Counted from the stretch's first letter, positions 10,605 to 21,085 are shown. The stretch is DNA of 29,711 bases from Asparagopsis taxiformis (GCA_030407315.1 JALQPE010001094.1:1-29711), one strand, 5' to 3'. Notes: generated by a model from the sequence alone, not told the origin. Translations and numbers: made by a program.

Positions 10605-12070
10605 ATGAACTAAACTGGTAGTAACTTCGAGGGTTGCCTGCAGCCTCCGCAATTAGATGGAATCGAAGCTATATTCAAATCATTCAGTCCGAATCAGACT
10701 CTCCGGAGCTAACAGTCTTCTGCCTAATCTGAGGATGCTTCCCTGAGTCCTAAAAGTGATCAATCATAGAAATCTGGTGAGTTCAAGTTGAAGACAGCCT
10801 AGCTGTCCAAATTGGAACCTCTCAGCATCCTGAGTTCTGAGGAGTTGTAGTCAGACTTCAAGGAGAATAAAACTATGATGGAATCACTTAACTCTAACAT
10901 TGATAACCTCTTCAAGAAGATCTCCGAGATTACGGATGAAGTATCATCGGACATTAAACCTTCAACAACCAGCATTGGGGAAGATATGGGAGTTCCCTCA
11001 TATTATTGCCTCAATGAGATAAAACTATCCCACAATAAGAGCCATGTCAACTCATCACCTGAAGCCAGGAGGTCTGAGAACAAGCATAAAGATATTACAG
11101 AGAGCGAGGAACACTCAGCCCGCACATTGACCAGGACGACAGCACTGAAGAAAATCATCAATGTTGAACAGGTGACATCCTACACAGAAACATCCATCAA
11201 ATTGGAAGATCACAAATATGAAATTGAGAGAGAGTATTATTCGAGGGGAGTGACCATCAGAGACTTCGAAATAGGGAAGACTCTGGGCTATGGGAAATTT
11301 GGGTAGGCTCTTGAGTGCAGACACAAGGCCACAGGATGTCTGTATGCAGTCAAGAAGGTGTTCAAGTCGACCATCAGCCAGTACCAAATGGACAATCAAC
11401 TCCTCACTTAAATAGAGGCACTGAAGAGATTAGATAGTCCCAATACAGTGAGGGTGTACACGGCCTTCACTGATGAATTTCACATATTTATGATCCTGGA
11501 GAGGGCAAGAGGAAGTCCACTTACCAAGAAGTTCAAAAGTGAAGAGAAGGAGGTCAGTGCTATCATCAAACAGGTGGTGAGGGCAGTTGAGCACATGCAC
11601 CAGCAAGGGGTTGTCCATAGAGACATCAAACCATAAAACATCATCTATGATAGTGATTCACAGGTAGTGAAGGTGTGCGATTTTGGGTGGTCTTCCATTG
11701 ACACAGAAGAAATACATGAACTATGTGGGACATTGGACTATGTCTGTCCAGAAATGGCAGAAGGCAGGCAGTACTCAAAGGCAGTTGATCTATGGTGCAT
11801 AGGGGTACTCACCTATGAACTGTTGTTTGGAACAGCACCCTTCAAAGGGAAAGATAAAACACAAGTGTTTGAAAGAGTCAAGAACCTAGAGTATAGCTTT
11901 CCTGATGAGTAAAGTGTATCAGCTGCTGCTAGAGAGTTCGTTGAGAAATTATTAAACTGGAACCAGATAGAATGGGTATTTAGGAAGCATTAAAACATCA
12001 ATTTCTAGCTGCGGGTGAGAATTCAGGCTCAACTGATATTGAGTTTGAAATCAGCAACTCTATTTTCTGA
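10605..12070 (+). CDS. Aurora-like serine/threonine protein kinase 1
   Basis: About 488 residues. A hydrophilic, Ser-rich N-terminus (1-219) precedes a catalytic domain from IRDFEIGKTLGYGKFG. Visible kinase motifs: Gly-rich loop GYGKFG, catalytic Lys in YAVKKV, alpha-C Glu in LLTEIEALKRL (encoded by TAA), HRDIKPEN (Glu by TAA), CDFGWSS and CGTLDYVCPEM. DFGWS and CGTLDY-x2-PE are hallmarks of Aurora kinases, which act in mitosis and ciliary disassembly. No intron is needed, but one base is missing near TTATTAAACTGG (about 11947-11956): the C-terminal lobe (LEPDRMGIEEALKHQFL) and the TGA at 12068-12070 are in another frame. Conserved residues span the break, so an intron is unlikely. The start ATG at 10605 is the first Met of the open frame. 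A second Aurora-like kinase follows 163 bases downstream. Confidence 0.8.
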
Positions 12071-12233
12071 CATCGGTATCGAAATGGAGTTATTGTTTGT
12101 TTATATTCTATATGCATCTCATAAGTGTGACCAGCTTAGGTCGGCTGCTCGATGTCTTTGGAAGTCGAAGCTAGTCCACCCTAATTTCTACATATTTACT
12201 TATTAAGAATAAGAAAGAATCGCCAACCGAACA

Positions 12234-14111
12234 ATGAGTTTCCTGAACAAGAGGCAATCTTACCAGCAGAGTGGCATTCCTGAGTCATACCCGACATTTG
12301 GTTTGTCGAAGAGTCCATCGAAACTGTATGGATCCCAGATTTCTAACGATCCTGCATCAACGGGTAAGAATTGGATGAGGGAGGACAAATACTCTGAGGT
12401 GAAGAAGATTCCTGACCACCTGAGCAACCTTCGTCAGACTCTGAACCTCTACAATGCTGACAAGTATGAGATGGATCGGGCAGCTTCGAACACAGTTGGT
12501 TCATCCTATTTCAATCTTCGAAGTCACAATCACAACCATAATGGTGAGAAGTATGGTCATCGAGGGTCACAGAGGGTGGATGACCACCTTCGAAGTACTA
12601 TCAACTACAATGCATCTGAGCAGCACCCTCAGGACTACCTATCGACTTCGGCAGTTAGACTATCTACTTCTATAAATTCCATCAAGTATACTGACAAAGT
12701 CTATGGGGAACCCCAGCTGGAGAAGGACCGGTCATGGAAAAATATACACAGCAGTCATGGAAACAAGTTCGCACAGAGGGCTAGTAACCAATGCTCATAC
12801 TTGAACAGGGTGGATGACGACGATCGATGTCTGAGTAAAGTTAAGAGCAAAACAACCATGGACATCGACTATGTGTCTTGGTACATGAAGGACACCAACG
12901 AAAAAATAGAAGAGTTAAGGAGGTTGAAGGAGGAAAGAGACAGAAGGGATAACAGGACACCCAAGAGCAACCTGAGCAGAACACCCAACGATAAGTACAG
13001 GAGAGTAGATGAGAACAAGAGGAAGTTCCAGAGAAGCAGCAAAAACTATGAGAACTCACAAAATTATGAGAACAGGGAATGCTACAGTTCGAAGGTCATC
13101 AAGTCATCAACCAAACTATCCAAGTACTATGGTAAGAACTATGGATCCAATGAAAATGCAGACACCCGGCAGCAGAACAAAACAGCAGAGAAAGACCATA
13201 GTGTCAAGAGTAAATCAAAGACTAAGTCCCCAATGCTCAGTGAGTTTAAGTACTCAAAGGAAAGACCGACAGAGGTCAATGGGTTCATTCTGGGGAAGAG
13301 TCTAGGGGAAGGTAAATTCGGGCATGTGTACTTGGCAATGCATAAGAGTACCCATTCCCTATTCGCAATCAAAAAGGTTCCGAAGAACATGATCAAGAAT
13401 CACATGCTCGTCGATCAGTTCCTGCTCTAAGTGAAGCTGCAGTCATTTTTCAATGAGGGGCACATTGTGAAGATATATGGTGTATTTGATGACAGTGAGT
13501 CGATATACCTGATTCTGGAGTATATGGAGGAGGGCACCCTCTTCGGGTACCTTAAGAAAAACAAAACAATCCCAGAAAACTAGGCAGCCAGGAAGATCAG
13601 GGATATAGCTCTAACTATAGAAGCTATGCATTAAGTGGGAGTGGCCCATCGTGACATCAAACCATAGAACATCGTCATGACCAATGTACCTGTTGATAAT
13701 GGAAGGGAGTCTGCAAACTGTGCGATTTTGGATGGGCAACTATCTGCAATGAAAGAAGGAAGACCTACTGTGGCACCTTTGATTATGCAGCACCGTAAAT
13801 TCTGTAAGGAGCAGAGTACGACATGACTGTCGATCTATGGTGCCTGGGTGTCCTAGCCTATTAATTAATGGTAGGAAAGGCTCCATTTTATCACTTAAGT
13901 CGAAAAGAAACCATGAAGAAGATCCTCAACGTATGTTTACCAATAAATGTAGGTTGATACGACAGCCATCAACTTCCCAAGCAACCTGTCCAAAACAGCA
14001 GTATCCTTCATAAATAAGCTGATCCGGAAGGATCCTGAGTAGAGGATGAGAGGTAGCTAGATTTTATAGCATCCTTTTTTAAAAGCAGTGTAACAGTAGT
14101 CCTTCATGTGA
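12234..14111 (+). CDS. Aurora-like serine/threonine protein kinase 2
   Basis: ATG at 12234, TGA at 14109-14111, two introns (13686-13705, 20 nt; 13931-13952, 22 nt); 611 residues with no frame break. A long basic, Ser/Asn/Tyr-rich N-terminal region (1-348) is followed by a complete catalytic domain: FILGKSLGEGKFGHVYLA, FAIKKV, alpha-C Glu in FLLEVKLQ (TAA), VAHRDIKPEN (TAG), LCDFGWAT, YCGTFDYAAPEIL (APE Glu by TAA), DLWCLGVLAYELMVGKAPF and a C-terminal EHPFLKAV. The set of motifs places it with Aurora kinases, as a diverged tandem partner of the preceding gene. Under a Gln reading the alpha-C and APE glutamates would both be lost, which would be very unusual in an otherwise intact kinase. Confidence 0.87.
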
Positions 14112-14273
14112 GTCCCTGATTCCTTATATTACTTCTCGACTTCAGTTACTCTTCCAAATATTTGTCCAATTATTTAATATGCGCCCCTAATTACATTTGA
14201 TAGCCTTACTCGCCATCCCTAATTGCCCCTTGGTAGATTTATTAAAAACAACGATCTAGTCCCCTATTAATCA

Positions 14274-15461
14274 ATGAAGTTGGATTACCGGGCAGTGGCT
14301 ATCATTCTGTTCCTGATTTCTGGGACTATTAGCACCTTCGGTACATAGCCTGATATCTTAGCCTATAAGCTCCAGAGTACCCAGTATGTGGATGAGGGTT
14401 CTCACCATAAAAAATTCTTCCACCCTTACATCCAGTCTTTCTCGATGTTCATGGGGTAGGCCCTCTGCATCATCCTCTACTTAGCATAGCGAAGGAAGAA
14501 CCGCATTCACTAATAGTTGTCATACTCTGACTCATAATAGACCCTTACCTAGAAACCAGAGAGACATAAACCTACTATCTTCATTATTCCTGCTTTGTCT
14601 GATGCCTGCTCATCGATCCTTCAGTACATGGGCCTCAGTTTTATTGCTGGTTCTACCTATCTGATGTTCAAGGGGGCTGCCATCGTGACTACTGCTATTT
14701 TCTCAAAAATTCTGTTCAATATGAGGATCTAGAAGAGACATATTACTGGGTGTTCATTGGCTATCATTGGGGTGACTGTGGTGGGTGCATCTGGGTTCCT
14801 GGACAGTGCTTCAGGTGATGAGGGATCCCATGATGAGTAGTTTTTAGGGTACATTCTGATGGTTACCTCTCTTATTTCTAATGGTTTCTTCTATGCCTAT
14901 GAACAGAAACTGCTCAGGAAGTACCAAAATCAGATCAATCCATTATAGATGGTGGGGTATGAGGGTATCTATGGTCTGATTACTATCGGGATCGTCATAA
15001 CCATATTGACCTTCATCCCCTGTTCATTTGGGGAGGCTGGGTGTGTCTATACTTCGGATGACCAGTCCTATTGGGAGAGACCTGATGTCTTCTTTTAATA
15101 GGTTTTTTCAAGTTGGTTCCTCATTGTCTGTGTCATATTGGGTATCATATCCATTGCAGTCTACAACCTCAATGGTCTCAAAATCACCAAATACTTCGAT
15201 GCCTTGGCTAGGGCACTGCTTAACATGACCAAAACATCGATAGTGTGGATAGTAGGGATCATCATCACTGTGACTGCAGGGGATGATAAGGCATTCCAAT
15301 TAGAATCATTGGTAGTAGGGGTCAATTTAGTCAAGGCAGCAGGATTTGCCATCATCATACTGGGGACACTCATCTACAACAAACTCATCTTCAAACAGTT
15401 CTTCGCATCACCAGAAGATCAGCAGGAGGAGAAGAAATCACTCATGGAGTCCACTGAATGA
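14274..15461 (+). CDS. SLC35F6-like drug/metabolite-superfamily transporter
   Basis: A single intron-free frame of 395 residues from ATG 14274 to TGA 15459-15461, with many in-frame TAA/TAG. About ten hydrophobic helices are visible. Family-like landmarks in order: an N-terminal helix ending before a short loop, MFMGEALCIILYLA (Glu by TAG), ALSDACSSILQYMGLSFI, a helix with GAAIVTTAIFSKIL, HITGCSLAIIGVTVVG, NPLEMVGYEGIYG and a last helix with IIILGTLIYN. These match the layout of SLC35F6-type carriers, which lie in lysosomal or other internal membranes and whose substrate is not well defined. A charged C-terminal tail (EDQQEEKKSLMESTE) faces the cytosol. The gene lies 162 bases after kinase 2 and 198 bases before the next gene. 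Confidence 0.82.
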
Positions 15462-15659
15462 TGAAATATACTGCATTCTTATTATTCTCAGAGGGTTAAG
15501 TATGGGTAAGTATGGGCGAAGGGTGAACTATGATAACTATGATGAGTCAATAGAGTACCATTTGGCTGCATTCCCCTCTATCTATCATTCTTTCACCTAA
15601 TTAAATAGTCGTTGTTGTACTAAAGTCAAATATAATTATTTACCTGCCAAATTCAAAGA

Positions 15660-16771
15660 ATGCAGGAGCCTATACCATTTAAGGACGAGACCGGCATCAA
15701 GATAGACAAACTGAAGGAGGAGATGGACCGTCGCATTAACAAAATCAGTTGGTTAGTCGATAAGAAACTCAAGCAGAAGACATAGAGGCACAATTATGAA
15801 TAGAGGGCAGAGGAAGGTGTTCAGACTGATATGGAACCCACATCGACACCCAGGTCCTATGGCATGGCATCATCAGTCAAGGCTATGGAAGCCAGTTTCC
15901 AAACTAGGGTCAACTCAGTGGTGGGAGTAGGAATTAACACTGAATGCAATCAATCTCACTTCCCTAGCCTAGCTACCGAAGTCAGCCTCGATTCACCATC
16001 CAACATTCAGAACAAAGATCAAGAGAGGTACTTTGCATCACCAAGTGTCTCAGCAAGGGGGTACCCGAACAATAACCATTCTAACTAACAGAAACAAGCG
16101 CTGAAAAAAAAGGAAATCAATGAAGAACAGTCAGCAGAGGACAGTTTCGGGGAGTCATCCTCCAAGAAAAAAATAGAACACGAACAAGACAACAGGTTCT
16201 TCAGCGATGGGAACCTCAAGGAAAGCGTACATTCCACTGTAATATAGTTGCTGGTGAGCAAGATCAGTGCCCTGTCGAGTGCTCATTCAGATGAACGGAA
16301 GGTCAAGAAACCTCAATCGAAAAGAGGAACAAGGAGAATGATTCAAGTATCAGCCAGGACAAGTCTAAGACAAGGAACAACAAGAGTGCCAATAAGAGTA
16401 GGGAAAAAAGGGAGAGATCAGCAGTCAGGTTCAACACAGAAACAGCCATCATCAAGCCAAGTTTCGAAACTGAGAAGGAACCATCAGAATTCTCAGCCAG
16501 CTACATCTACGACAAGAATAAAAACACACTCACTGTTCCCAGCATCCCCTTGAAGAACAAATCAGAAAAGAAAACGAGGCTGGGTACTGACAGGAAGCCC
16601 ACAGAAAAGCCAGAGAAGGTTGAAAGGGTCATCATCACCAATGGAACCAAAGAAAAGATGAAAGAGCTAGTCAAAACTATGACACCCAAAGCTAGAAGGG
16701 AAACCAACGACAATACAGTTAGGAGCAATTTACTCAAAAGAATCGAAGAGAAGAACAAGGGTCTCAAGTGA
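15660..16771 (+). CDS. Unknown charged protein with N-terminal helix
   Basis: ATG 15660-15662 opens a frame with an N-terminal amphipathic/coiled-coil-like stretch (DKLKEEMDRRINKISWL), then a Ser/Asn/Gln-rich region, then a very basic C-terminal part (RNKENDSSISQDKSK, VIITNGTKEKMKELVK) to the TGA at 16769-16771. About 362-370 residues, no membrane segment. A frame change near 16280-16324 is needed. Options are a 23-nt intron (16302-16324, starting GTC, or one starting GTG at 16279), or a lost base in AAGAAACCT. The GTC/GTG donors are unlike the GTA donors elsewhere. A 21-nt GTA...TAG stretch near 16228-16248 is in frame and could also be an intron. No family recognised. Confidence 0.5.
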
Positions 16772-17065
16772 CATCATATTAGTCTGTGCATAGTTTATTA
16801 TTTTACAGATGAATATCTTCGAATAGATGCTACGCGTAATATTTTACCATAACGCATTTAATACTACTGTACTTCAAGCCAACAAAGGAGGCAGGCGGCT
16901 GTGGATAGATTTTGAATGCGAGTTGCTGGGATATATATTCAGTGATTCTGCTGTGTAAAAAACAGAAATAATCGATACTGGTTAAGAATGCTGTGAATAT
17001 GTTTAAAGCCCACTGCAAAAACTTAAAATTAGTATAATAATATTCTGAGCAGGAACGAGAGGCTG

Positions 17066-17437
17066 ATGACATCCTACAACGCTTTCCGTGACAGCCACAA
17101 CCACTCTCAATCCGATGAAATGCTGAACATTAACGGTGACCTCAAATCCGGGTTCACTTCTCCCAGGTCTCAGGGCAACCGCCAGTCAGTAGCCAGGCAA
17201 TCAGTTCAGCCTCCAAGAGAGAGCAACAAAGAACCTGTGCCCGTGGTTCAGGCTACTAAGTACCGAAAGTCGATGGTGTTTAGCATCGAGATCAACGAAG
17301 ATGAAGAAGTCGCTGATTAAATTAGAAAGAAACCGTTTACCATCCCCTGCGTGCGAGTAGAACTCGTCACAGAAACCAACACAGCCACTAGCAAGCTCAC
17401 AACCAGCAGAGTGTCCACCAACACCCTGAATTATTGA
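17066..17437 (+). CDS. Unknown small protein, 123 residues
   Basis: ATG 17066 to TGA 17435-17437 with one in-frame TAA (Glu). The N-terminal half is polar and His/Ser/Asn/Arg-rich (HNHSQSDEMLNINGDL); the middle is RKSMVFSIEINEDEEVAD; the C-terminal half is Thr/Val/Ser-rich (CVRVELVTETNTATSKLTT). No signal peptide or membrane segment. The codon choice resembles neighbouring conserved genes, which favours a real gene. No family recognised; it could carry phosphorylation sites around the RKS motif, but that is inference. Confidence 0.5.
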
Positions 17438-17684
17438 TATGGATGTGATTTCTTCTCAAAATTACCAATATTCACTCATTCCACGATTAAGAAAATACTG
17501 GGAGCCATCGATCAGGAAGAAAATAGAAAAATATCCCCAAATAAATGAAATAAGATATTGAATCGATTTATAGTTATCAATAAGGGAATAAGCAAGGAGT
17601 GAACGAAAGGTAATTTCAGGAATTATTTAAGAGGCATTAATGGTACATAAGATCAATCATCAAGTTAGTTTAGATTTTAACTAC

Positions 17685-17722
17685 GAACTCTAGCGGCAGG
17701 GAAGCGAGACTTTATCATTTTT
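17685..17722 (-). repeat. Conserved 38-nt 3'-end element, copy A
   Basis: On the + strand this reads GAACTCTAGCGGCAGGGAAG followed by CG[A]GACTTTATCATTTTT. It overlaps the stop codon (TCA on + at 17715-17717) and the downstream flank of LRR-like gene A. Copy B at 18989-19026 differs at one base. It is much better conserved than the neighbouring coding sequence. Confidence 0.75.
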
Positions 17723-18329
17723 AGAATCCCGGTATTGTGATTCTAAAATGACACAGGTATTTTGCAAACTTAATCAGGATGCCTATATTATTAGAGTCCT
17801 ACACCCTTAATTTGACTATGTACATCCCGAAGTATTAGAATGAGTTTTCTGATGGAATTCTGACTAGTTTGGGGCAGTTTAGCTCTGAAATAAAATGCAA
17901 GCTTCTCAAATTTACCTCAATCAAAAGAAAAGTTCTCAATTAAGGAGCAAACATTCGTCTCATAGGCTCTCCATTTGTTATTCTGCTGTGACCGAGGATA
18001 AATATTTAAAGCTTGGGTATCGCTCTAAAGTTGGTCCCTTAAATTGACTATATATTGACGCCTCCTATGATTAACACTTTTAAGTAAGAAAATGGAAATT
18101 CTATTAAATACCGAAAGCACTAGAAAGAAGCACTGTAAATGTGAAGATCTTGAACCTCTTGTTCGTTTTAGAGTAAGAAGTCAGAAATATTTGGAATCTG
18201 AATGTACCTTTAGTGTTGTTATCCTTTTGTTGTTACTTTCAAGTCATACTTAAACGCAAACTATTTCATTGACTGCTCAGGGTAATAGTAGAGAGGAAAG
18301 TAGATGTAGTAGTAGTAGCATTCGCTCAT
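17715..18329 (-). CDS. Leucine-rich-repeat-like protein, array member A
   Basis: ATG 18327-18329 to TGA 17715-17717, 204 residues open in one frame with TAR read as Glu. After a Tyr-rich start come LRR-like segments: IPNISDFLLENEQEVQDLHI, LKVLIIGGVNIESIEG, RITNGEPMRRMFAPELRTF, VNLRSLHFISELNCPKL, SFEYFGM. The same segments in the same order occur in members B and C. LRRs form curved protein-binding solenoids; the partner here is unknown. Upstream, 18376 to about 18650 is also conserved with member B and coding-like (IEQSICQ and ALSELD in two frames that a 26-nt GTA...TAG intron at 18494-18519 would join). The true gene may therefore start further upstream with extra exons. Confidence 0.6.
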
Positions 18330-18988
18330 TCTGAAAATATATACAAATCAAAGAGTTAATTGGCGCGATATATACTACCAATTAGCAACTATTAACAGGC
18401 TATGTATGAAAATAAGTTTCCTATTATTACTATCATCTAATTCAGAGAGCGCCAAACCTTCATTAGATATAGATGCTAAATGCTAATTGGGTTCTATTTT
18501 AAGGCAATTGAACTCATACCGATATTGGCCATCTAGATGTCGGTCTTCTGATATTATTTTTATTGGGTTTTGACCAAAGAAATCGTGCTTTTAGCATCAT
18601 TGTCAGTACCTTGGCAGATGCTTTGTTCAATGTTGTCAGAAGTTCTAAAATTTATTGAATAAAAAAATCATTAGGCGAATATTAACAATATCAAACAAAT
18701 TTCCAAAGAGCAGAAAATACTTCGCTAGTAATATTATACATGGATTTTTTTCCCCAATTAACAGAGCAGGCTTTGTCTGATAGTGCTACAACATAGCCAC
18801 TCGTTTATTTCCTACATCTTTCGACTATTAATGAGTATATGAACCCACAAACATCGGATCGAATAAAGCTCAAAAAGTAGATCTATCCATCAATAAATAT
18901 CTCTGGCTTTGAATATTCACAAGAGGGATTAAAGTTATAGAGTAATAAATTTTAATTCAGTTATCATTTTAGTTCTTATTTTAGCGTT
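18330..18988. other. Conserved region upstream of LRR member A
   Basis: The part from 18376 to about 18671 aligns with 19664-19977 upstream of member B, including a near-identical block around TTTGTTCAATGTTGTCAGAA. It may contain 5' exons of the LRR-like gene on the minus strand; no start codon could be fixed. The rest, up to 18988, is AT-rich with nothing recognised. Confidence 0.4.
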
Positions 18989-19026
18989 GAACTCTAGCGG
19001 CAGGGAAGCGGGACTTTATCATTTTT
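18989..19026 (-). repeat. Conserved 38-nt 3'-end element, copy B
   Basis: One mismatch to copy A at 17685-17722, in the equivalent position at the end of LRR-like member B. Distance between the copies is 1,304 bases. Confidence 0.75.
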
Positions 19027-19620
19027 GAAATTCCAGTATTATGATTCCAAAATGACACAGGTATTTGGCTTACTCTTGCTGTATGCAGATATTAAATGAT
19101 CCCTACTCCTTTCAATTGACTATTTACATCCCGAAGTATTAAAACGAGTACTCTGGGGAAATAAAAGTTAGTTTAGGACTGTTTAGCTCTGGGATAAAGT
19201 GCAAGCTTCTTAAATTCGGCTCATCCAAACAAAAAAATCTCAATTCTGGAGCCAATAATCGCCTCAAAGGCTCTCCGTTTGTTATTTTGTTGTTGTATAA
19301 AAACAACTCTTTAAGTTTAGATATTGCTCCAAAATTGATCCCTTCAATTGACTAAATATCAGACCCTCCAATCGATAAACGCTTTAAGGAAGAAAATGGA
19401 ATTTCTATTAAATACCGACAGCACAAGCTAGAAACGTTTATTGCATGGAGCCTTTGTATCTCTTGTTCGTTGTAGAGTAAGAAGTCAGAAATATTTGGAA
19501 TCTAATGAAAATGTCTCATTTGTCTTCCCTTCTTGTGACGAACAATTGAAACTTGAACGCAAACTATTTCAATGGTTGCTCCGGAAGATGCTGATATAGA
19601 TAGTAGAAATGATCGCTCAT
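19019..19620 (-). CDS. Leucine-rich-repeat-like protein, array member B (frame-broken)
   Basis: Homologous to member A across its length. It starts MSDHFYYLYQHLPEQPLK at 19620, then loses the frame by one base near 19535-19545 relative to A; the LRR part continues in another frame (IPNISDFLLYNEQEIQRL, LKRLSIGGSDIESIEG, LKELFLYNNKITNGEPLRRL, NLRSLHFIPELNSPKL, SFEYFGMEIVN). An in-frame TGA at 19112-19114 stops it about 30 codons earlier than the position equivalent to A (19019-19021). Unlike in A, the frame is open upstream of the ATG (MAETIRKVSIRSTFIEGFAV), so a longer N-terminus is possible. Likely a decaying duplicate, or an assembly indel. Confidence 0.5.
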
Positions 19621-19874
19621 ACTGAAATATTATACATTGAAGCATTAACTGACGCGATATATACTCTCAAGAGCATTATTAACAGCTAAAATTAAAAAAA
19701 TAAGCTTCCAATAAATAGAGCTATCCAATTCAGAAACAGCAAAACCTTCAATAAATGTTGACCTTATGCTGACTTTCCTGATCGTTTCTGCCATTCATTA
19801 CTACTTGGTTGCCTCATAGTGCCTATTGAACTCATAGAACTATTGGCTATCTGGATGTTGGTCTTCCGATATTG

Positions 19875-19888
19875 TTTTTTTTTTTTTT
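19875..19888 (+). repeat. T14 homopolymer
   Basis: A run of 14 T in the region upstream of LRR member B; the equivalent site in copy A is mixed sequence. It encodes nothing clear and is a likely place for length errors. Confidence 0.8.
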
Positions 19889-20026
19889 GCGCTTTTAGCA
19901 TCATTGTTACTACTTTGTTGGCAGATGCTTTGTTCAATGTTGTCAGAAGTTCAAAAATATATCGATTAAAAAATCATTTTCATTAATCTATCCTGTTTTC
20001 TATCGTTGCACATGGGAATCGGGCTA

Positions 20027-20605
20027 TCAACATATCTAAGAATTTTTCTTGGAATTACACCAACTCTTTGGGGGACGCCATTCGTTTTCGATTTATGATC
20101 CTTTTAGTTTAACTATATCCATGTTAAAGTGTTAAAACAAGTCACCAGAGAAAAGGTCAGTTAATTGGGGGCTATCTAGCCAAGAGATGAATTGGAAAGT
20201 TCTCAAACCTTCCAAACACATAGTTAAGCACACTAATTCTGGGGCAATGAGCCGTTTCAGTGGACTTCCGTTTGTTATTTTGTTAAAGCAGAAGACCAAC
20301 GTAACAAGTTGTGGCATTACAATACAACTCATTCCTTCAATTGACTACATCTCGCATTCTTCTATCCAGAGATATTTTAAGAAAGATAGAGGAAATTACA
20401 ACAAATTTCTTAAGTACAAACAAGTAACGTTCCAAATTCGAAGTGTTCTTATTTGTTCTCTATTGCAGAGCTTGAGAACAGAAATACTTGGAATTTAAAA
20501 CAGAGTAAGACCTTCATTTATTTGGACTAGTATTTTATTCCTACGCTGCGGAGCGAATAACAGAGAGTAAGAGTGACAACGCAAATATCGAGAGAAATCG
20601 TTCAT
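20027..20605 (-). CDS. Leucine-rich-repeat-like protein, array member C
   Basis: ATG 20603-20605 to TGA 20027-20029, 192 residues with no frame break. It is the most diverged member: MNDFSRYLRCHSYSLLF at the start, then the family segments EIPSISVLKLCNREQIRTL, LKYLWIEECEMESIEG, LVTLVFCFNKITNGSPLKRL, APELVCL, QLTDLFSGDLFEHFNMDIVK and a basic tail. Two columns where member A has TAA have GAA in B and C (the Glu of SIEG and of APEL), again supporting Glu. The gene ends about 50 bases before the conserved upstream block of member B, so the three members form a head-to-tail array. Confidence 0.62.
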
Positions 20606-21085
20606 ATTAAAAGATTATACCGGGTAAGTGTTAATTTACACTATTTGTACTCACCAAATCAACATTTAACAAACAAAAAATGTTCAATTAGTTTTCTTCT
20701 ATCTTTGTAGCTTGATTAAAAACTGCAACAATAGGTATTTACTTTCTAGGGTCTGCATAGAAAACGAAAGAAACTTAAAGGGCTGAAAGGCTATTTTGAA
20801 ACTGTTTAAAAATTCATTTTTTCTGATTGATTTCTTGCTTATACGAGCAACTGTTTCTTCTGATTAGTTGATTTACATCGCTTAATTTTTTACTTAGCTG
20901 ACGTGTCTGATAGATAAATCATTAGTTTTCATTCTCCTATCTGAGCCTTTCTGGTTTTTATTTTCTACTCATAGTCTTTGAGTTGCCTTGTATTACTGCT
21001 TTGAAACATGTTGTTGATGTGTAATAGTAGACTTCATCTAACCATCATCGGCAGTCTCTTTTGGTAATTTTGGTGAGTATCAGGG
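20606..21085. other. Intergenic, AT-rich
   Basis: No convincing gene. A possible first exon of the next small gene is ATG 21008-21010 up to 21063, followed by a 20-nt GTA...CAG intron-like stretch (21064-21083). Confidence 0.35.

Noticed and set aside
12015..12206. Small ORF between the two kinases
   Set aside because: Its first part is a shadow of the kinase 1 C-terminus; the remainder is intergenic.
10605..14111. A single fused double-kinase protein (no in-frame TGA between the two)
   Set aside because: The C-lobe of kinase 1 and its TGA (12068-12070) lie in the other frame; the fusion frame loses conserved kinase residues and runs through non-coding-looking sequence.
15504..15800. ORF from ATG 15504 (MGKYGRRVNYDNYDE...)
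   Set aside because: With TAR as sense it overlaps the start of the better supported 15660 gene in another frame and has no recognisable features.
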